Below, piece after piece: positions 49,952 through 59,026 of a stretch of DNA of 64,000 nucleotides. This stretch comes from Schwartzia succinivorans DSM 10502 (lineage in GTDB: Bacteria; Bacillota; Negativicutes; Selenomonadales; Selenomonadaceae), in the NCBI RefSeq assembly GCF_900129225.1, contig NZ_FQUG01000002.1, forward strand, positions 1 to 64,000. The letters are read 5' to 3'. The notes beneath the pieces were generated by a model. That model saw only the letters and a program-made list of their open reading frames with translations, ran no database searches and was not told the origin of the DNA. The translations under genes and the position numbers were made by a program. Position 1 is the first letter of the stretch; the number at the start of each line of letters is the position of its first letter.

Positions 49952-50851
49952 TTGCAGAAAATAAGAAAAGCGGTTATCCCCGCAGCGGGACTTGGGACGC
50001 GGTTCCTTCCTGCCACAAAGGCGCAGCCGAAGGAAATGCTTCCGATAGTAGATAAGCCTGCTATTCAGTTCATAATAGAAGAAGCAATCGACTCAGGAAT
50101 AGAAGAGATTCTTGTCATTACGGGACGCAACAAGCGCTCCATTGAGGACCATTTCGACCGTTCGATTGAGTTGGAGCTGCAGCTTAAATCCCAGGGGAAA
50201 TATGACCTGATGAAAATGATTGAAAAAATCTCTGACATACAGGTTCACTTTATACGTCAGAAGGAAGCAAAGGGACTTGGCCACGCGGTTCTGTGCGCGA
50301 AGCAGTTCGTTGGAAACGAACCCTTTGCCGTTCTTTTGGGCGACGATCTGGTGGATGCAAAGGTGCCGTGCCTTTCACAGCTGATTGACGTTTACAACGA
50401 CTATGGCGGAAGCGTTCTCGGGGTACAGAGAGTTCCGATGGATCGTGTTTCAAGCTACGGAATTGTTAATCCTGAGGATATTAAGCCCAATGTATGGAAG
50501 GCTGTTGACCTTATCGAAAAGCCTGCTGTAGAGGAAGCACCGTCTAATCTTGCGGTTCTGGGACGTTATGTGCTGGAGCCGGAGATCTTTGAGATTCTTG
50601 AGCATACGGCACCGGGGCGCGGCGGAGAGATACAGCTGACGGATGCTATCCGCGAGCTGGCACAGAGAAAGCCTGTATATGCTTATAATTTCTTCGGCCG
50701 CCGCTACGATATCGGAGACAAGGAAGGTTTTCTTGAAGCTACTGTAGAGCAGGCATTAAAGCAGCCTGAGCTTCGCGACCGTTTTATGGCTTATCTTGTA
50801 AAATCCATTGGACCGCTGCTCATGAAAGAGGGCTCCAAAAAGGAGGAATAA
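49952..50851 (+). CDS. galU: UTP-glucose-1-phosphate uridylyltransferase
   Basis: GalU makes UDP-glucose for envelope polysaccharides. The TTG with AGAGGG nine bases upstream gives 299 residues beginning (M)QKIRKAVIPAAGLGTRFLP; a GTG eight codons earlier overlaps manB and has no site. The nucleotide loop, KEMLPIVDKPAIQFIIEEA, VLLGDDLVDA and GGEIQLTDAI are conserved. It sits in a manB-galU-pgi set. Confidence 0.95.
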   Translation: MQKIRKAVIPAAGLGTRFLPATKAQPKEMLPIVDKPAIQFIIEEAIDSGIEEILVITGRNKRSIEDHFDRSIELELQLKSQGKYDLMKMIEKISDIQVHFIRQKEAKGLGHAVLCAKQFVGNEPFAVLLGDDLVDAKVPCLSQLIDVYNDYGGSVLGVQRVPMDRVSSYGIVNPEDIKPNVWKAVDLIEKPAVEEAPSNLAVLGRYVLEPEIFEILEHTAPGRGGEIQLTDAIRELAQRKPVYAYNFFGRRYDIGDKEGFLEATVEQALKQPELRDRFMAYLVKSIGPLLMKEGSKKEE

Positions 50852-50854
50852 TTC

Positions 50855-52318
50855 ATGCACCTTGCGCTGGCATCGGGATTCAAGTTTGATTATACTAACC
50901 TTTTCGGAGAAGGAAAGGTTACGGAGGATGATGTAAGAGAGCTTCGTCCTGTAATCGAAAAGGCACATGCTGCTGTGATGCATATGAGGGAAACGGGAGA
51001 GGTACGGGGACATCTTTCAAAGGACGGAATGCCTGAGAAGGTTCTGTTTTCGAAGCTGCCGTACGTTTCTGAAGGAAACCTCAATTCACCTGAATCCATT
51101 GCGCGGCTCAAGAAATTTGGGGAAAAGGTGCATGATGAAGCAGATGTAGTGGTTTCCTTCGGTATCGGAGGTTCGTATCTCGGCGGACGTGTATTGTTTG
51201 ATACGTCCTGCGGGGAATTTTGGAATCTTCGCACGAAGAAGCAGCGCGGCGGCTGGCCTGAGTTCTGGTTCAGCGGCAATAACATAGACCCGCAGCGGAC
51301 AAAGGACCTTTTGGAGCACATAAGGTTTTCTGCAGAGAAAAAAAGAACCCATGAGGGGGGAAAGCTTAATGTTTTCCTCATTGTCATATCGAAATCCGGC
51401 AGTACCTTTGATACGATGTCAGCCTTCATGGTTGTATTGGATGAACTGAGAAAATCCGAAAATATTGATGTCCGAGTGGTGGCAGTTACGGATCCGTCTA
51501 CGGAGAAGCCGACGCTTCTGAAAAAGCTTGCGGAGGAGCAGGGCTGGGAAACCTTTGCTGTTCCTGACGGAGTAGGCGGTCGTTTTTCTGTTTTTTCGGA
51601 GGTTGGACTCACTGCTGCTGTTTGCTTCGGTTATGACATCGAGGCTTTTCTCGCCGGCGCACGTGGAATGGATGAGGCATGCAGAACCCCGGAGCTTTTT
51701 GAAAATCCTGCAATGCTTAACGCCGTGCTGAAATTTTTGGCATCGGAAAAGCATGGACGGGATATAGAGGTGCTGATGCCCTACGGAGATTATTTGAAAT
51801 CCCTGTCGGAGTGGTATATACAGCTTCTGGCGGAATCGCTTGGAAAAACATATAACCGCAGGGGCGAAAAGGTTTATTACGGACGTACGCCGATTGTGGC
51901 GGTGGGAACAACCGATATGCACGCACAGACGCAGCAGCATCAGGAGGGACGCCTGAATAAGGTCGTTCAGTTTGTGCGCGTTGAAAAGTGGAAGAATGAT
52001 TTTGAGATTCCGAATGTATTCCCGTCCGTAGAAAAACTCGCGTCCTTTTCGGGAGCAGCTATGAGCAGTGCTCTTGAGACTGCCCGTGAGGCGAACGAGG
52101 AAGCTCTGTCCGGAAATCACAGGTTCAACGCGCTTTTCAGTATGCCGGAGCTTACGCCTTATCATCTCGGAGAGCTTATGTATCTTTTGGCGCTTTCCGT
52201 TGCCTATGAAGGCGAGCTGGCGGATGTGGATGCCTTTGACCAGCCTGGTGTAGAGGTATATAAAAAAATCATGGGGCCAAGAATTGCCGCCCTGGGGAGG
52301 AAGCCATCAGAAGGATGA
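50855..52318 (+). CDS. pgi: Glucose-6-phosphate isomerase
   Basis: Pgi interconverts glucose 6-phosphate and fructose 6-phosphate. The 487-residue protein has SFGIGGSYLGGRVLF, the phosphate-binding VISKSGSTFDTM, VGGRFSVFSEVG and the QQHQEGR region. It starts three bases after galU and its stop overlaps the next gene by four bases (ATGA). Confidence 0.94.
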   Translation: MHLALASGFKFDYTNLFGEGKVTEDDVRELRPVIEKAHAAVMHMRETGEVRGHLSKDGMPEKVLFSKLPYVSEGNLNSPESIARLKKFGEKVHDEADVVVSFGIGGSYLGGRVLFDTSCGEFWNLRTKKQRGGWPEFWFSGNNIDPQRTKDLLEHIRFSAEKKRTHEGGKLNVFLIVISKSGSTFDTMSAFMVVLDELRKSENIDVRVVAVTDPSTEKPTLLKKLAEEQGWETFAVPDGVGGRFSVFSEVGLTAAVCFGYDIEAFLAGARGMDEACRTPELFENPAMLNAVLKFLASEKHGRDIEVLMPYGDYLKSLSEWYIQLLAESLGKTYNRRGEKVYYGRTPIVAVGTTDMHAQTQQHQEGRLNKVVQFVRVEKWKNDFEIPNVFPSVEKLASFSGAAMSSALETAREANEEALSGNHRFNALFSMPELTPYHLGELMYLLALSVAYEGELADVDAFDQPGVEVYKKIMGPRIAALGRKPSEG

Positions 52319-52851
52319 CTGTTGATGAAGTTTTGGGGCAGATGTCAGAACGGCTCACACCGGAAGGCAAACGGTATCTTGCTCCGCTGATTCTTGCAGG
52401 AATACTTGCCGGCGCAGGAATGAGCACCTGCCTTGTTGATGGTACGGAGCCTGCGCCGGTTATAAAGCTGCCGCAGCGTGAAGAGCTTTCCTATGCTGAT
52501 GATAAAGGCGCAGCCGCCCATGTGAAACCGATTGGTTCCACAGCAGTTCTAAGGTCGCCTTTTACGGCGGAGCATGAAGAAAGGGAAAGCAGCAGGCATG
52601 TCATGACGGCAAAGCCTGAAGCAGTGACTCCTAAGCAGGCCCCGACAAGACAAAAGAAAGAGCCTGTCAGACTGGTGGGGACTGCGCGCTCGGCATCAGG
52701 TGATATGGCAATTTTATCACGGGGAACGGAGCACTGGAGCATGGCTCCGGGTGAGACGCGTGGAGACGTGGAGCTTATTGAGCTTACGGAAAATGAAGCA
52801 GTAATTTCAACCGCGGAAGGGGTACGCACCCTGCGCCTTCCGGGGCGTTGA
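52315..52851 (+). CDS. Single-span membrane protein resembling PilP/GspC, partner of the secretin
   Basis: This 178-residue protein has a short cytoplasmic N-terminus, one membrane helix (about 22-42), a disordered Lys/Pro/Glu linker (about 50-118) and a small C-terminal beta domain (about 119-178; RLVGTARSASGDMAILSRG, then WSMAPGETRGDVELIELTEN). This layout, with a G-V-x-x-G-x2-A-x-L pattern, resembles PilP and GspC homology-region domains that dock to secretins in the periplasm. A secretin gene follows at once. It overlaps pgi by four bases. The PilP/GspC relation is by architecture only. Confidence 0.55.
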   Translation: MTVDEVLGQMSERLTPEGKRYLAPLILAGILAGAGMSTCLVDGTEPAPVIKLPQREELSYADDKGAAAHVKPIGSTAVLRSPFTAEHEERESSRHVMTAKPEAVTPKQAPTRQKKEPVRLVGTARSASGDMAILSRGTEHWSMAPGETRGDVELIELTENEAVISTAEGVRTLRLPGR

Positions 52852-52865
52852 GGAGGAAAAAGTGT

Positions 52866-54248
52866 TTGAGTGGCTTTGGTAAGTCAAAATATATATCACC
52901 GTTTTTTGCTTTTCTGCTGTTTTTGAACGCGGAGGCAGGAGCAGAGCCCGTTTCACTTCATGTGGCAGACGGGAATGTCAGTGACGTGCTTTCTACGGTT
53001 TCGTATATCGGCGGAATCAACATTGTAGTGGATGATTCCGTGAGCGGGACGGTTTCCATGAATCTTGACGGGGTGGAGCCCGAAGAGGCAGTGGAGCTGA
53101 TTGCCGCGGCAAAAGGTCTTTCGGTAGAACAGCGCGGAGATGTGTTTGTTGTAAGCACCCTGAAGTCCGGGGGGTCTGCCCTTTACCGTACGTACACATA
53201 TCCAATAAATTATGCCGACCTCGGTACGGTACATGATGCAGTTTCGATGGCACTTCGAAAAACGGATTGGAAGGACAGCAGCTCATCAGGAGAATCCAAA
53301 AGCGGTGAGGATAACAGAGTAAACGAGAGAGTTCTGGTGGATTCCGGAACCAATACACTTATTCTTTACGGAACGGCGGCAGAAAATGAAGCCGCAAGGC
53401 GGATTGTAGGAGCACTGGATCAGCCTATTCAGCAGGTATCGCTTGAGGCGAAGGTTGTTGCGATATCCAAGGAAGCGGCAAAAAAGCTGGGGGTTGAATG
53501 GGAATGGTCAAAGATTCCACAGTATCCCGAGTATACGAGGGATTATGAAACACGCCGTTTCACCGTTCAGAATCCTGACGGCTCATACAGAACCGTTACG
53601 GAATCTGTTCCCAAGGAAACTGCTGAGCGCACGTGGAAAAACGGAGAATCAATGCCGGGAATTATACGCTTCGGGCGGGGTCCCGGAGGTCATCCCTTTG
53701 AATTTTATTACGGAGCGCAGATACAGGCGCTGATTACCGACGGAAAAGCAAAGCTTCTGGCACGTCCAAACATAACTACACTCCAGGGGCGTGAGGCGCA
53801 GATAAATATCGGTGGGGAGGTTCCTGTTCCGACAGTTACCTCGACCAGCACATCGACGACTACCGGTATTACATACAGGGACGCCGGAATTATACTTAAA
53901 TGTACTCCGCGCGTTAATCCTGAGGGCGGCATTACCACAAAGGTTCATACAGAGGTAAGCTCCCCTTTGTACGTTGAGTCGCTGAAGGCATATCAGTTTC
54001 AGAAGCGTTCTGCTGACACAGTCGTCCGGCTGAAGGACGGAGAAACAATGGTAATAGGCGGACTGATAGGAAGTGAAGAGTCAAAATCGCTTTCGAAGGT
54101 TCCGTTCTTGGGAGACCTGCCTGTTCTCGGAGCATTTTTCAGAAGTGTAAGGAAAAGCAAATCCGATTCGGAAATAATGATTTTTCTCACAGCACATGTG
54201 CTTCAGGATGGAGAGACATCCGGATACAGAGAAAAGTCTGATACATGA
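52866..54248 (+). CDS. Type II/IV secretion-system secretin (PilQ/GspD family)
   Basis: This 460-residue outer-membrane channel subunit begins with a signal peptide (about 1-28) after a TTG that has AGGAGG eight bases upstream. N-domains follow: an STN-type VADGNVSDVLSTVSYIGGIN and an N1/KH domain ending VLVDSGTNTLILYGTA. The secretin domain (about 185-450) contains LLARPNITTLQGREAQINIG, EVPVPTVTSTSTST, and RLKDGETMVIGGLI with VPFLGDLPVLGAFFR. It is short for the family. Only one partner gene is adjacent; the other pilus or secretion genes are not in the window. A secretin implies an outer membrane. Confidence 0.9.
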   Translation: MSGFGKSKYISPFFAFLLFLNAEAGAEPVSLHVADGNVSDVLSTVSYIGGINIVVDDSVSGTVSMNLDGVEPEEAVELIAAAKGLSVEQRGDVFVVSTLKSGGSALYRTYTYPINYADLGTVHDAVSMALRKTDWKDSSSSGESKSGEDNRVNERVLVDSGTNTLILYGTAAENEAARRIVGALDQPIQQVSLEAKVVAISKEAAKKLGVEWEWSKIPQYPEYTRDYETRRFTVQNPDGSYRTVTESVPKETAERTWKNGESMPGIIRFGRGPGGHPFEFYYGAQIQALITDGKAKLLARPNITTLQGREAQINIGGEVPVPTVTSTSTSTTTGITYRDAGIILKCTPRVNPEGGITTKVHTEVSSPLYVESLKAYQFQKRSADTVVRLKDGETMVIGGLIGSEESKSLSKVPFLGDLPVLGAFFRSVRKSKSDSEIMIFLTAHVLQDGETSGYREKSDT

Positions 54249-54295
54249 ATGCATTCCTATATTTTTAAAGTGTTAGAATACGGAAATTAGTCCGT

Positions 54296-54325
54296 TTGAT
54301 ATATATATGTTTTTTTTGTTATAAT
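54296..54325 (+). promoter_or_regulatory. Promoter of the response regulator gene
   Basis: TTGATA, 18 bases and a perfect TATAAT, 33 bases before the ATG. Confidence 0.7.
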
Positions 54326-54358
54326 GATGAGAGTGATTTGCGAGAGGAGACAATTATT

Positions 54359-55030
54359 ATGTCTATAAAAATTTTGATTGCAGATGATCATGCATTGCTA
54401 CGGCAGGGAATTAAGCGCGTATTGAATTTCGAAGAGGATTTGGAGGTTGTCGGTGAGGCCGAGGATGGCCAGGAAGCACTTGCGCGTACGCTGGTGCTGC
54501 AGCCGGATATTCTTCTTCTTGATCTTAACATGCCTAACCTCAGCGGTCTTGAGGTAACGAAGCAGCTTCAGGCAGCGAAATCACGCACGCGCATTATAGC
54601 GCTTACCATTCACGGCAGTGATAAATATGTTCTTGAGATGCTCAGAAACGGAGCTCTCGGATATCTTCTCAAGGACGTTGAGCCAACCATGCTGATAAAG
54701 GCGATTCACGTTGTTAACAACGGAGACGCATTTGTTTATCCTAAGCTTGCCGAGCGCATTTTCGGCGGTATTCAGGAGGGCGAGGATGTCAACGAAAAGG
54801 CACGGGAGATGTGGCGTGAGGGACGTGCGGAGCGTCTGACTCCACGTGAAATGGACGTCCTTTCATGTATTGCCAAGGGCTTCTCAAATCAGGATATCGC
54901 ACAGGCGCTTTTCGTCAGCGAGAAAACAGTAAAGAATCATCTGACAAATATCTTCCGCAAACTCAATGTTAATGACCGTACCCAGGCACTCATTTACGTG
55001 CTCAAGCATAAGATTATGACTCTTGAGTAA
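54359..55030 (+). CDS. NarL/FixJ-type response regulator
   Basis: This 223-residue two-component regulator has a receiver domain with Asp9/Asp10, the phosphorylation site Asp55 (LLLDLNMPN) and Lys105 (GYLLKDVEP), and a LuxR-type HTH at the C-terminus (ERLTPREMDVLSCIAKGFSN, then ALFVSEKTVKNHLTNIFRKL). GAGAGGAGA precedes the ATG. No histidine kinase gene is adjacent, so it is an orphan regulator here. It has its own promoter. Confidence 0.92.
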   Translation: MSIKILIADDHALLRQGIKRVLNFEEDLEVVGEAEDGQEALARTLVLQPDILLLDLNMPNLSGLEVTKQLQAAKSRTRIIALTIHGSDKYVLEMLRNGALGYLLKDVEPTMLIKAIHVVNNGDAFVYPKLAERIFGGIQEGEDVNEKAREMWREGRAERLTPREMDVLSCIAKGFSNQDIAQALFVSEKTVKNHLTNIFRKLNVNDRTQALIYVLKHKIMTLE

Positions 55031-55043
55031 AGCTGTTCACAAG

Positions 55044-55073
55044 TTGACAGTGTGGATATGACCGTTGTACTAT
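55044..55073 (+). promoter_or_regulatory. Promoter of the cobalamin riboswitch/cobI unit
   Basis: A perfect TTGACA, 18 bases and TACTAT, just before the riboswitch. Confidence 0.6.
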
Positions 55074-55080
55074 ATGATGT

Positions 55081-55330
55081 AGAACTGCATAAGAAAAGTT
55101 GACGGGGTAAGGATCCGTTAGGAGTAAAAAGGGAAGCCGGTGAGAAGCCGGCGCGGTCACGCCACTGTATGACGGAGTCGGTAGAAACTATGCCACCGAG
55201 GATGGGACGCTAGTCCGTATTTGGGAAGGCTTCTACACGGTAATGAGGTCGAGTCAGGATATCTGCCTGCCCAACAATCACCGTTTGCACCCGCGAGCGA
55301 AGGGGAAGGGGATTCATCAAATTGTATCGT
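55081..55330 (+). ncRNA. Cobalamin (adenosylcobalamin) riboswitch
   Basis: The conserved core is clear: AAAAGGGAAGCCGGTGAGAA (55126-55145), GCGCGGTCACGCCACTGTAT (55151-55170), GACGGAGTCGG, CCACCGAGGATGGGACGCTA and the 3' AGTCAGGATATCTGCCTG (55252-55269). It is followed by a terminator at 55331-55365, so high B12 should reduce read-through into cobI and the tetrapyrrole genes behind it. Confidence 0.93.
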
Positions 55331-55365
55331 AAGGCCTTTCCTTGGGGAAGGTCTTTTCTTTTTGC
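55331..55365 (+). terminator. Riboswitch-associated terminator
   Basis: AAGGCCTTTCC pairs with GGAAGGTCTT (one bulge) and is followed by TTTTCTTTTT, 33 bases before cobI. Confidence 0.8.
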
Positions 55366-55397
55366 GTATATCGCTTTGAAAACAGGAGGCTTATAGG

Positions 55398-56105
55398 ATG
55401 GCAGGAACGTTTTACGGAATCGGAGTAGGCCCGGGTGATCCGGAGCTTTTGACGATGAAGGCTGTCAACACAATCCGCAAGGTTGACGTGCTTATCGCTC
55501 CGAAAACAGAGAAAAAGGATGGCAGCGTTGCCTATAATATTGCAAAGCCGTATCTGCGTGACGATGTGGAAATCGTCTATCAGGTATTCCCTATGGTAAA
55601 GCATTTTGAGGAATCGACAGAGGCATGGGAGGCCAACATGAAGGAGATTCTCGGCTTCCTTGAAGCAGGGAAAAATGTCGGTTTTCTCACACTTGGCGAC
55701 GCCATGTTCTTCAGCACATATATCTATGTGTTCCGTCTGCTGGAGAAAAAAGGCGTAAATATCGAAACAATCCCGGGTATTCCCGCGTTTATTGCTATCG
55801 GAAGCCATCTTGGATGGCCAATCGTCGAAGGAAATGATGTGCTGAGCATTATTCCTGCGACAGCAGATAAAGAAACAATCGAAAAGGTTATGTCAGTTTC
55901 TGATAATGTTGTTCTTATGAAGGTTTACAAGAATTTCCCGGAGATTGCGGACCTTCTGGTAGAGAATAAAATGATAGATAATGCAGTAATGGTCAGCCGT
56001 GTCGGTATGCCTGACGAGGAACGTATAGATGATATCCTCGCCCGCAAGGATCAGCCTGTGAATTATCTGTCTACTGTTTTGGCGCGTCGGACGCCGGAGA
56101 AATAA
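55398..56105 (+). CDS. cobI: Precorrin-2 C20-methyltransferase
   Basis: This SAM-dependent methyltransferase (CobI/CbiL) methylates C20 of precorrin-2 (or the cobalt form) in B12 synthesis. The 235-residue protein has the family start GTFYGIGVGPGDPELLTMKA, VGFLTLGDAMFFSTYIYV and the IPGIPAFIAIGSHLG block. It is the first gene behind the cobalamin riboswitch. Whether it acts in the aerobic or the anaerobic route cannot be read here; the anaerobic route (CbiL) is expected for this organism. Confidence 0.92.
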   Translation: MAGTFYGIGVGPGDPELLTMKAVNTIRKVDVLIAPKTEKKDGSVAYNIAKPYLRDDVEIVYQVFPMVKHFEESTEAWEANMKEILGFLEAGKNVGFLTLGDAMFFSTYIYVFRLLEKKGVNIETIPGIPAFIAIGSHLGWPIVEGNDVLSIIPATADKETIEKVMSVSDNVVLMKVYKNFPEIADLLVENKMIDNAVMVSRVGMPDEERIDDILARKDQPVNYLSTVLARRTPEK

Positions 56106-56106
56106 G

Positions 56107-56760
56107 ATGGGCGCGACGGTATTACCGGTCAATCTCAAGCTGGCCGGAAGAAAATGTGCGGTTATAGGCGGCGGCTCTGTTGCACTGCGGCGTGTGAAAA
56201 CACTGCTTGAGGCGGGTGCACAGGTAAGAGTTATTGCTCCGGAAATTGACTCTGAGCTTTTGAAGCTGACGCGTGAGGAAAATGTCGAGTGGATTGCCGA
56301 GCCTTTTACGGCATCCCTTGTCCTGGGAATGTTTCTTGTCGTGTGCGCAACCAATGATGAGGCGGCGAACCGTTCTGCCGCATGGGCATCAAAGGCTACA
56401 GGCGCACTTGTTAATATGGCTGCTCCGCCGATGGAACTCAGTGATTTGACGCTTCCTGCGAAAACTGAGCGGGACGGGCTTTTGCTGACTGTTTCTACAA
56501 ACGGTGCAAGTCCTGAGCTTTCGCGCAGAATCCGTCAGTCAATGGAAGCAGATATTCTTGAGGTGTACGGCCCATGGCTGGAAAGACTCACTCCAATACG
56601 TAAGGAAATGAGGAAAAAGCTTGAGGGGCACGCACAGCGTCAGGCTTTTTGGCGGGAGGCCCTCAACAGCGAGGTAATGGCTCTCGTGAAAGAAAAGAAG
56701 TATGATGAGGCGGAGGCACTGGTAAGAAATGCAATTAGTCGTTTTGGGACTGAATCATAA
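56107..56760 (+). CDS. Precorrin-2 dehydrogenase/sirohydrochlorin ferrochelatase (CysG N-terminal type)
   Basis: This 217-residue protein oxidises precorrin-2 to sirohydrochlorin with NAD, and may insert iron. It has the Rossmann motif AVIGGGSVALRRVKTLLEAG, VVCATNDEAANRSAA, NMAAPPMELSDLTLPA and STNGASPELSRRIR. It is the stand-alone SirC/Met8-type domain; the methyltransferase half is encoded further down as cobA-hemD. It begins one base after cobI and overlaps hemA by 32 bases. Confidence 0.92.
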   Translation: MGATVLPVNLKLAGRKCAVIGGGSVALRRVKTLLEAGAQVRVIAPEIDSELLKLTREENVEWIAEPFTASLVLGMFLVVCATNDEAANRSAAWASKATGALVNMAAPPMELSDLTLPAKTERDGLLLTVSTNGASPELSRRIRQSMEADILEVYGPWLERLTPIRKEMRKKLEGHAQRQAFWREALNSEVMALVKEKKYDEAEALVRNAISRFGTES

Positions 56761-58045
56761 AACAGCGCCGGTCGAGGTGCGCGAGCGGTTTTCCCTTACA
56801 AAGGAACAGATTCGCAGCGGCCTGCGTCATTTGGGAGAGTACGGCGGAATTAACGAGGCTGTCGTCCTTTCGACCTGCAACCGCAATGAGTTTTATGCTG
56901 TTGTAGATTCGGATTCCGATGAATCCGAGCTTTTGAAAACCTTTTGGTCGGATTTGACAGGAAATGAAGAGGATATAAGCGAGTATCTGTATATCTTCAA
57001 GGATGAAAAGTGCATACGGCATCTTTTCAATGTTGCTTCAAGTCTGGATTCTCTTGTTATCGGGGAAGGACAGATTTTGAGTCAGGTCAAGCAGGCATAC
57101 ACTCTGGCTCACGAAGAGGGTGCTACCAGCACTATACTGAATACGCTTTTTCATCGTGCAATCACGACAGGAAAACGTGTCCGCACGGAAACACGCATTG
57201 CGTTTAATGCTGTTTCGGTCAGTTATGCTGCTGTTGAGCTTGCCCGTCAGATTTTCGGTGAGCTTAATCAATCCGCAGCGCTTATATTCGGCGCGGGCAA
57301 GATGGCAGAGCTGACTGCTGAAAATCTTGTCGGACGCGGTGTAAAGAAAATTTATGTTGCAAACCGTCATAAGGATAAGGCTGAGGAGATGGCAGCACAG
57401 TTCAACGGAGAGGCAGTGGAATTTGATGAAGCGCTGCTTCATAATCCGGACGTTGATGTCGTCGTAACATCTACGGGCGCGCCGCATTACGTTGTGACGC
57501 CGTGGGAGACTCAGCTTGCCATGAAAAAACGTCACGGACGTCCGCTGGTGTTCATTGATATTGCGGTTCCCCGTGATGTTGACCCGGAGGTTGATACGAT
57601 TCCGGGTGTTACTGTCTATAACATAGATGACCTTGAGGAGGTTGTTGATGAGCATAGGCAGGAACGTGAGAAGGAAGCACATGAGGCACGGGGCATTGTC
57701 GATGAAGAGGTAAAATCCATTCTCGACAAGTTCCAGTATCTTTCATTTCAGCCGCTCATGGCTCGTCTTTCAAAGCGCGCCGATATGGTTCGCAGCCGTG
57801 AACTCCGTCGTGCCCTTGGAAAGCTTCCTGCCCTTTCGGAGAGTGACCGCAGGATAGTTGAGCAGATGTCCAGGATGATTGTGCGGAAGCTTTTGAGATT
57901 CCCGATGATGGAAATCAATGCATCGGCAGGCACGGACCGGGAGCAGTTTTACATCGAGGCTATGCGGAGCCTGTTCAAATTAGATGTTATCGGAGAGGCA
58001 GAGTCAAGTGAGACAGAAAATCGTAATTGGAACGCGCAGCAGTAA
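56729..58045 (+). CDS. hemA: Glutamyl-tRNA reductase
   Basis: HemA reduces glutamyl-tRNA to glutamate-1-semialdehyde, the committed step of the C5 route to tetrapyrroles. The 438-residue protein begins MQLVVLGLNHKTAPVEVRER; the catalytic Cys is residue 50 (LSTCNRNEFY). VIGEGQILSQVKQAY, NPD-type NADPH-domain FGAGKMAEL and the C-terminal dimerisation helix are present. Its start lies inside the preceding gene and its end overlaps hemC by 38 bases. Confidence 0.96.
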   Translation: MQLVVLGLNHKTAPVEVRERFSLTKEQIRSGLRHLGEYGGINEAVVLSTCNRNEFYAVVDSDSDESELLKTFWSDLTGNEEDISEYLYIFKDEKCIRHLFNVASSLDSLVIGEGQILSQVKQAYTLAHEEGATSTILNTLFHRAITTGKRVRTETRIAFNAVSVSYAAVELARQIFGELNQSAALIFGAGKMAELTAENLVGRGVKKIYVANRHKDKAEEMAAQFNGEAVEFDEALLHNPDVDVVVTSTGAPHYVVTPWETQLAMKKRHGRPLVFIDIAVPRDVDPEVDTIPGVTVYNIDDLEEVVDEHRQEREKEAHEARGIVDEEVKSILDKFQYLSFQPLMARLSKRADMVRSRELRRALGKLPALSESDRRIVEQMSRMIVRKLLRFPMMEINASAGTDREQFYIEAMRSLFKLDVIGEAESSETENRNWNAQQ

Positions 58046-58946
58046 GCTGGCACTTTGGCAGGCGGATTATGTCGCCGACTGCCTGCGTAAGAAATATCCG
58101 GGACTTATCGTGGAAGAAAAAAAGATGACGACAAAGGGCGATAAGATTCTCGACGCGCCGCTGGCAAAAATCGGCGGAAAAGGGCTCTTTACAAAGGAGC
58201 TTGAGGCAGAAATGCTTGAGGGCGGCATCGACCTCGCGGTACACAGTCTGAAGGATATGCCGACCGAGGTTCCTGATGGCCTTGTTATCACGGCTATTAC
58301 GAAACGTTTTGATTCGGGTGATGCGGTTGTGTGCCCGAAATACAAAACGCTGGATGCACTTCCGCAGGGAGCGCGTGTAGGCACGTCCAGCCTGCGCCGC
58401 CGCGCGCAGATTCTTGCTGTGCGTCCTGATTTGGAGCTTATTGATTTGCGCGGTAATGTCAATACGCGGCTCAAAAAGCTGGATGACGGCGAATACGACG
58501 CGATTATCCTTGCTGTTGCAGGGCTGAAGCGTCTTGGCTTCGGAGACCGTATCACGGAGGTACTTCCAAAATCCATGTGCCTTCCGGCGGTGGGGCAGGG
58601 CGCACTTGCTATTGAAGCCCGTGAGGATGATAAGGAAATCCGTGATATGCTGGCTTTTCTGCAGGATGATGAAACTACACGCTGTGCCGCGGCGGAGCGT
58701 GCTTTCCTCGAAACGGTTGAGGGCGGATGTCAGGTGCCTGTGGGTGTCTACGCTGTTCCTTCAGACGGAGGTGTAGAGGTGGAGGCGGTTATTGCGTCAC
58801 TTGACGGAAAACGTCGTTTCCGCGATAAGGTCAAGGGTGAGTGGAATGATGCAGAAGCCCTTGGGCATCAGCTTGCAAATCGGCTGCTTGACGCAGGCGG
58901 TATAGAAATCCTTCATGAGATAGGCTTGCTGCTCGACCGTAAATGA
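58008..58946 (+). CDS. hemC: Porphobilinogen deaminase (hydroxymethylbilane synthase)
   Basis: HemC joins four porphobilinogens into hydroxymethylbilane. A GTG at 58008 with GAGAGG upstream gives 312 residues beginning (M)RQKIVIGTRSSKLALWQAD. GKGLFTKELEAEML, VHSLKDMPTE, GTSSLRRRAQ and the cofactor Cys241 in EGGCQVPVG are conserved. A hairpin overlapping its stop codon may reduce read-through into cobA-hemD. Confidence 0.95.
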   Translation: MRQKIVIGTRSSKLALWQADYVADCLRKKYPGLIVEEKKMTTKGDKILDAPLAKIGGKGLFTKELEAEMLEGGIDLAVHSLKDMPTEVPDGLVITAITKRFDSGDAVVCPKYKTLDALPQGARVGTSSLRRRAQILAVRPDLELIDLRGNVNTRLKKLDDGEYDAIILAVAGLKRLGFGDRITEVLPKSMCLPAVGQGALAIEAREDDKEIRDMLAFLQDDETTRCAAAERAFLETVEGGCQVPVGVYAVPSDGGVEVEAVIASLDGKRRFRDKVKGEWNDAEALGHQLANRLLDAGGIEILHEIGLLLDRK

Positions 58947-58961
58947 CGGTCGGGCTCTTTT
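58931..58961 (+). terminator. Attenuator-like hairpin at the hemC stop
   Basis: GCTCGACCGT pairs with ACGGTCGGGC (one G-T pair) around AAATG; the loop contains the stop codon region. TCTTTT follows. It is probably a partial terminator. Confidence 0.6.
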
Positions 58962-59026
58962 ACCTGTTATGAACCTACAGGTCTATTGGAAGTTTTGTGG
59001 AAGTAAAGAATTGGGAGAGTGAAATT

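Noticed and set aside
55030-55080. DnaA boxes near the response regulator stop (TGTGGATAT)
   Set aside because: A single near match only; most likely chance.
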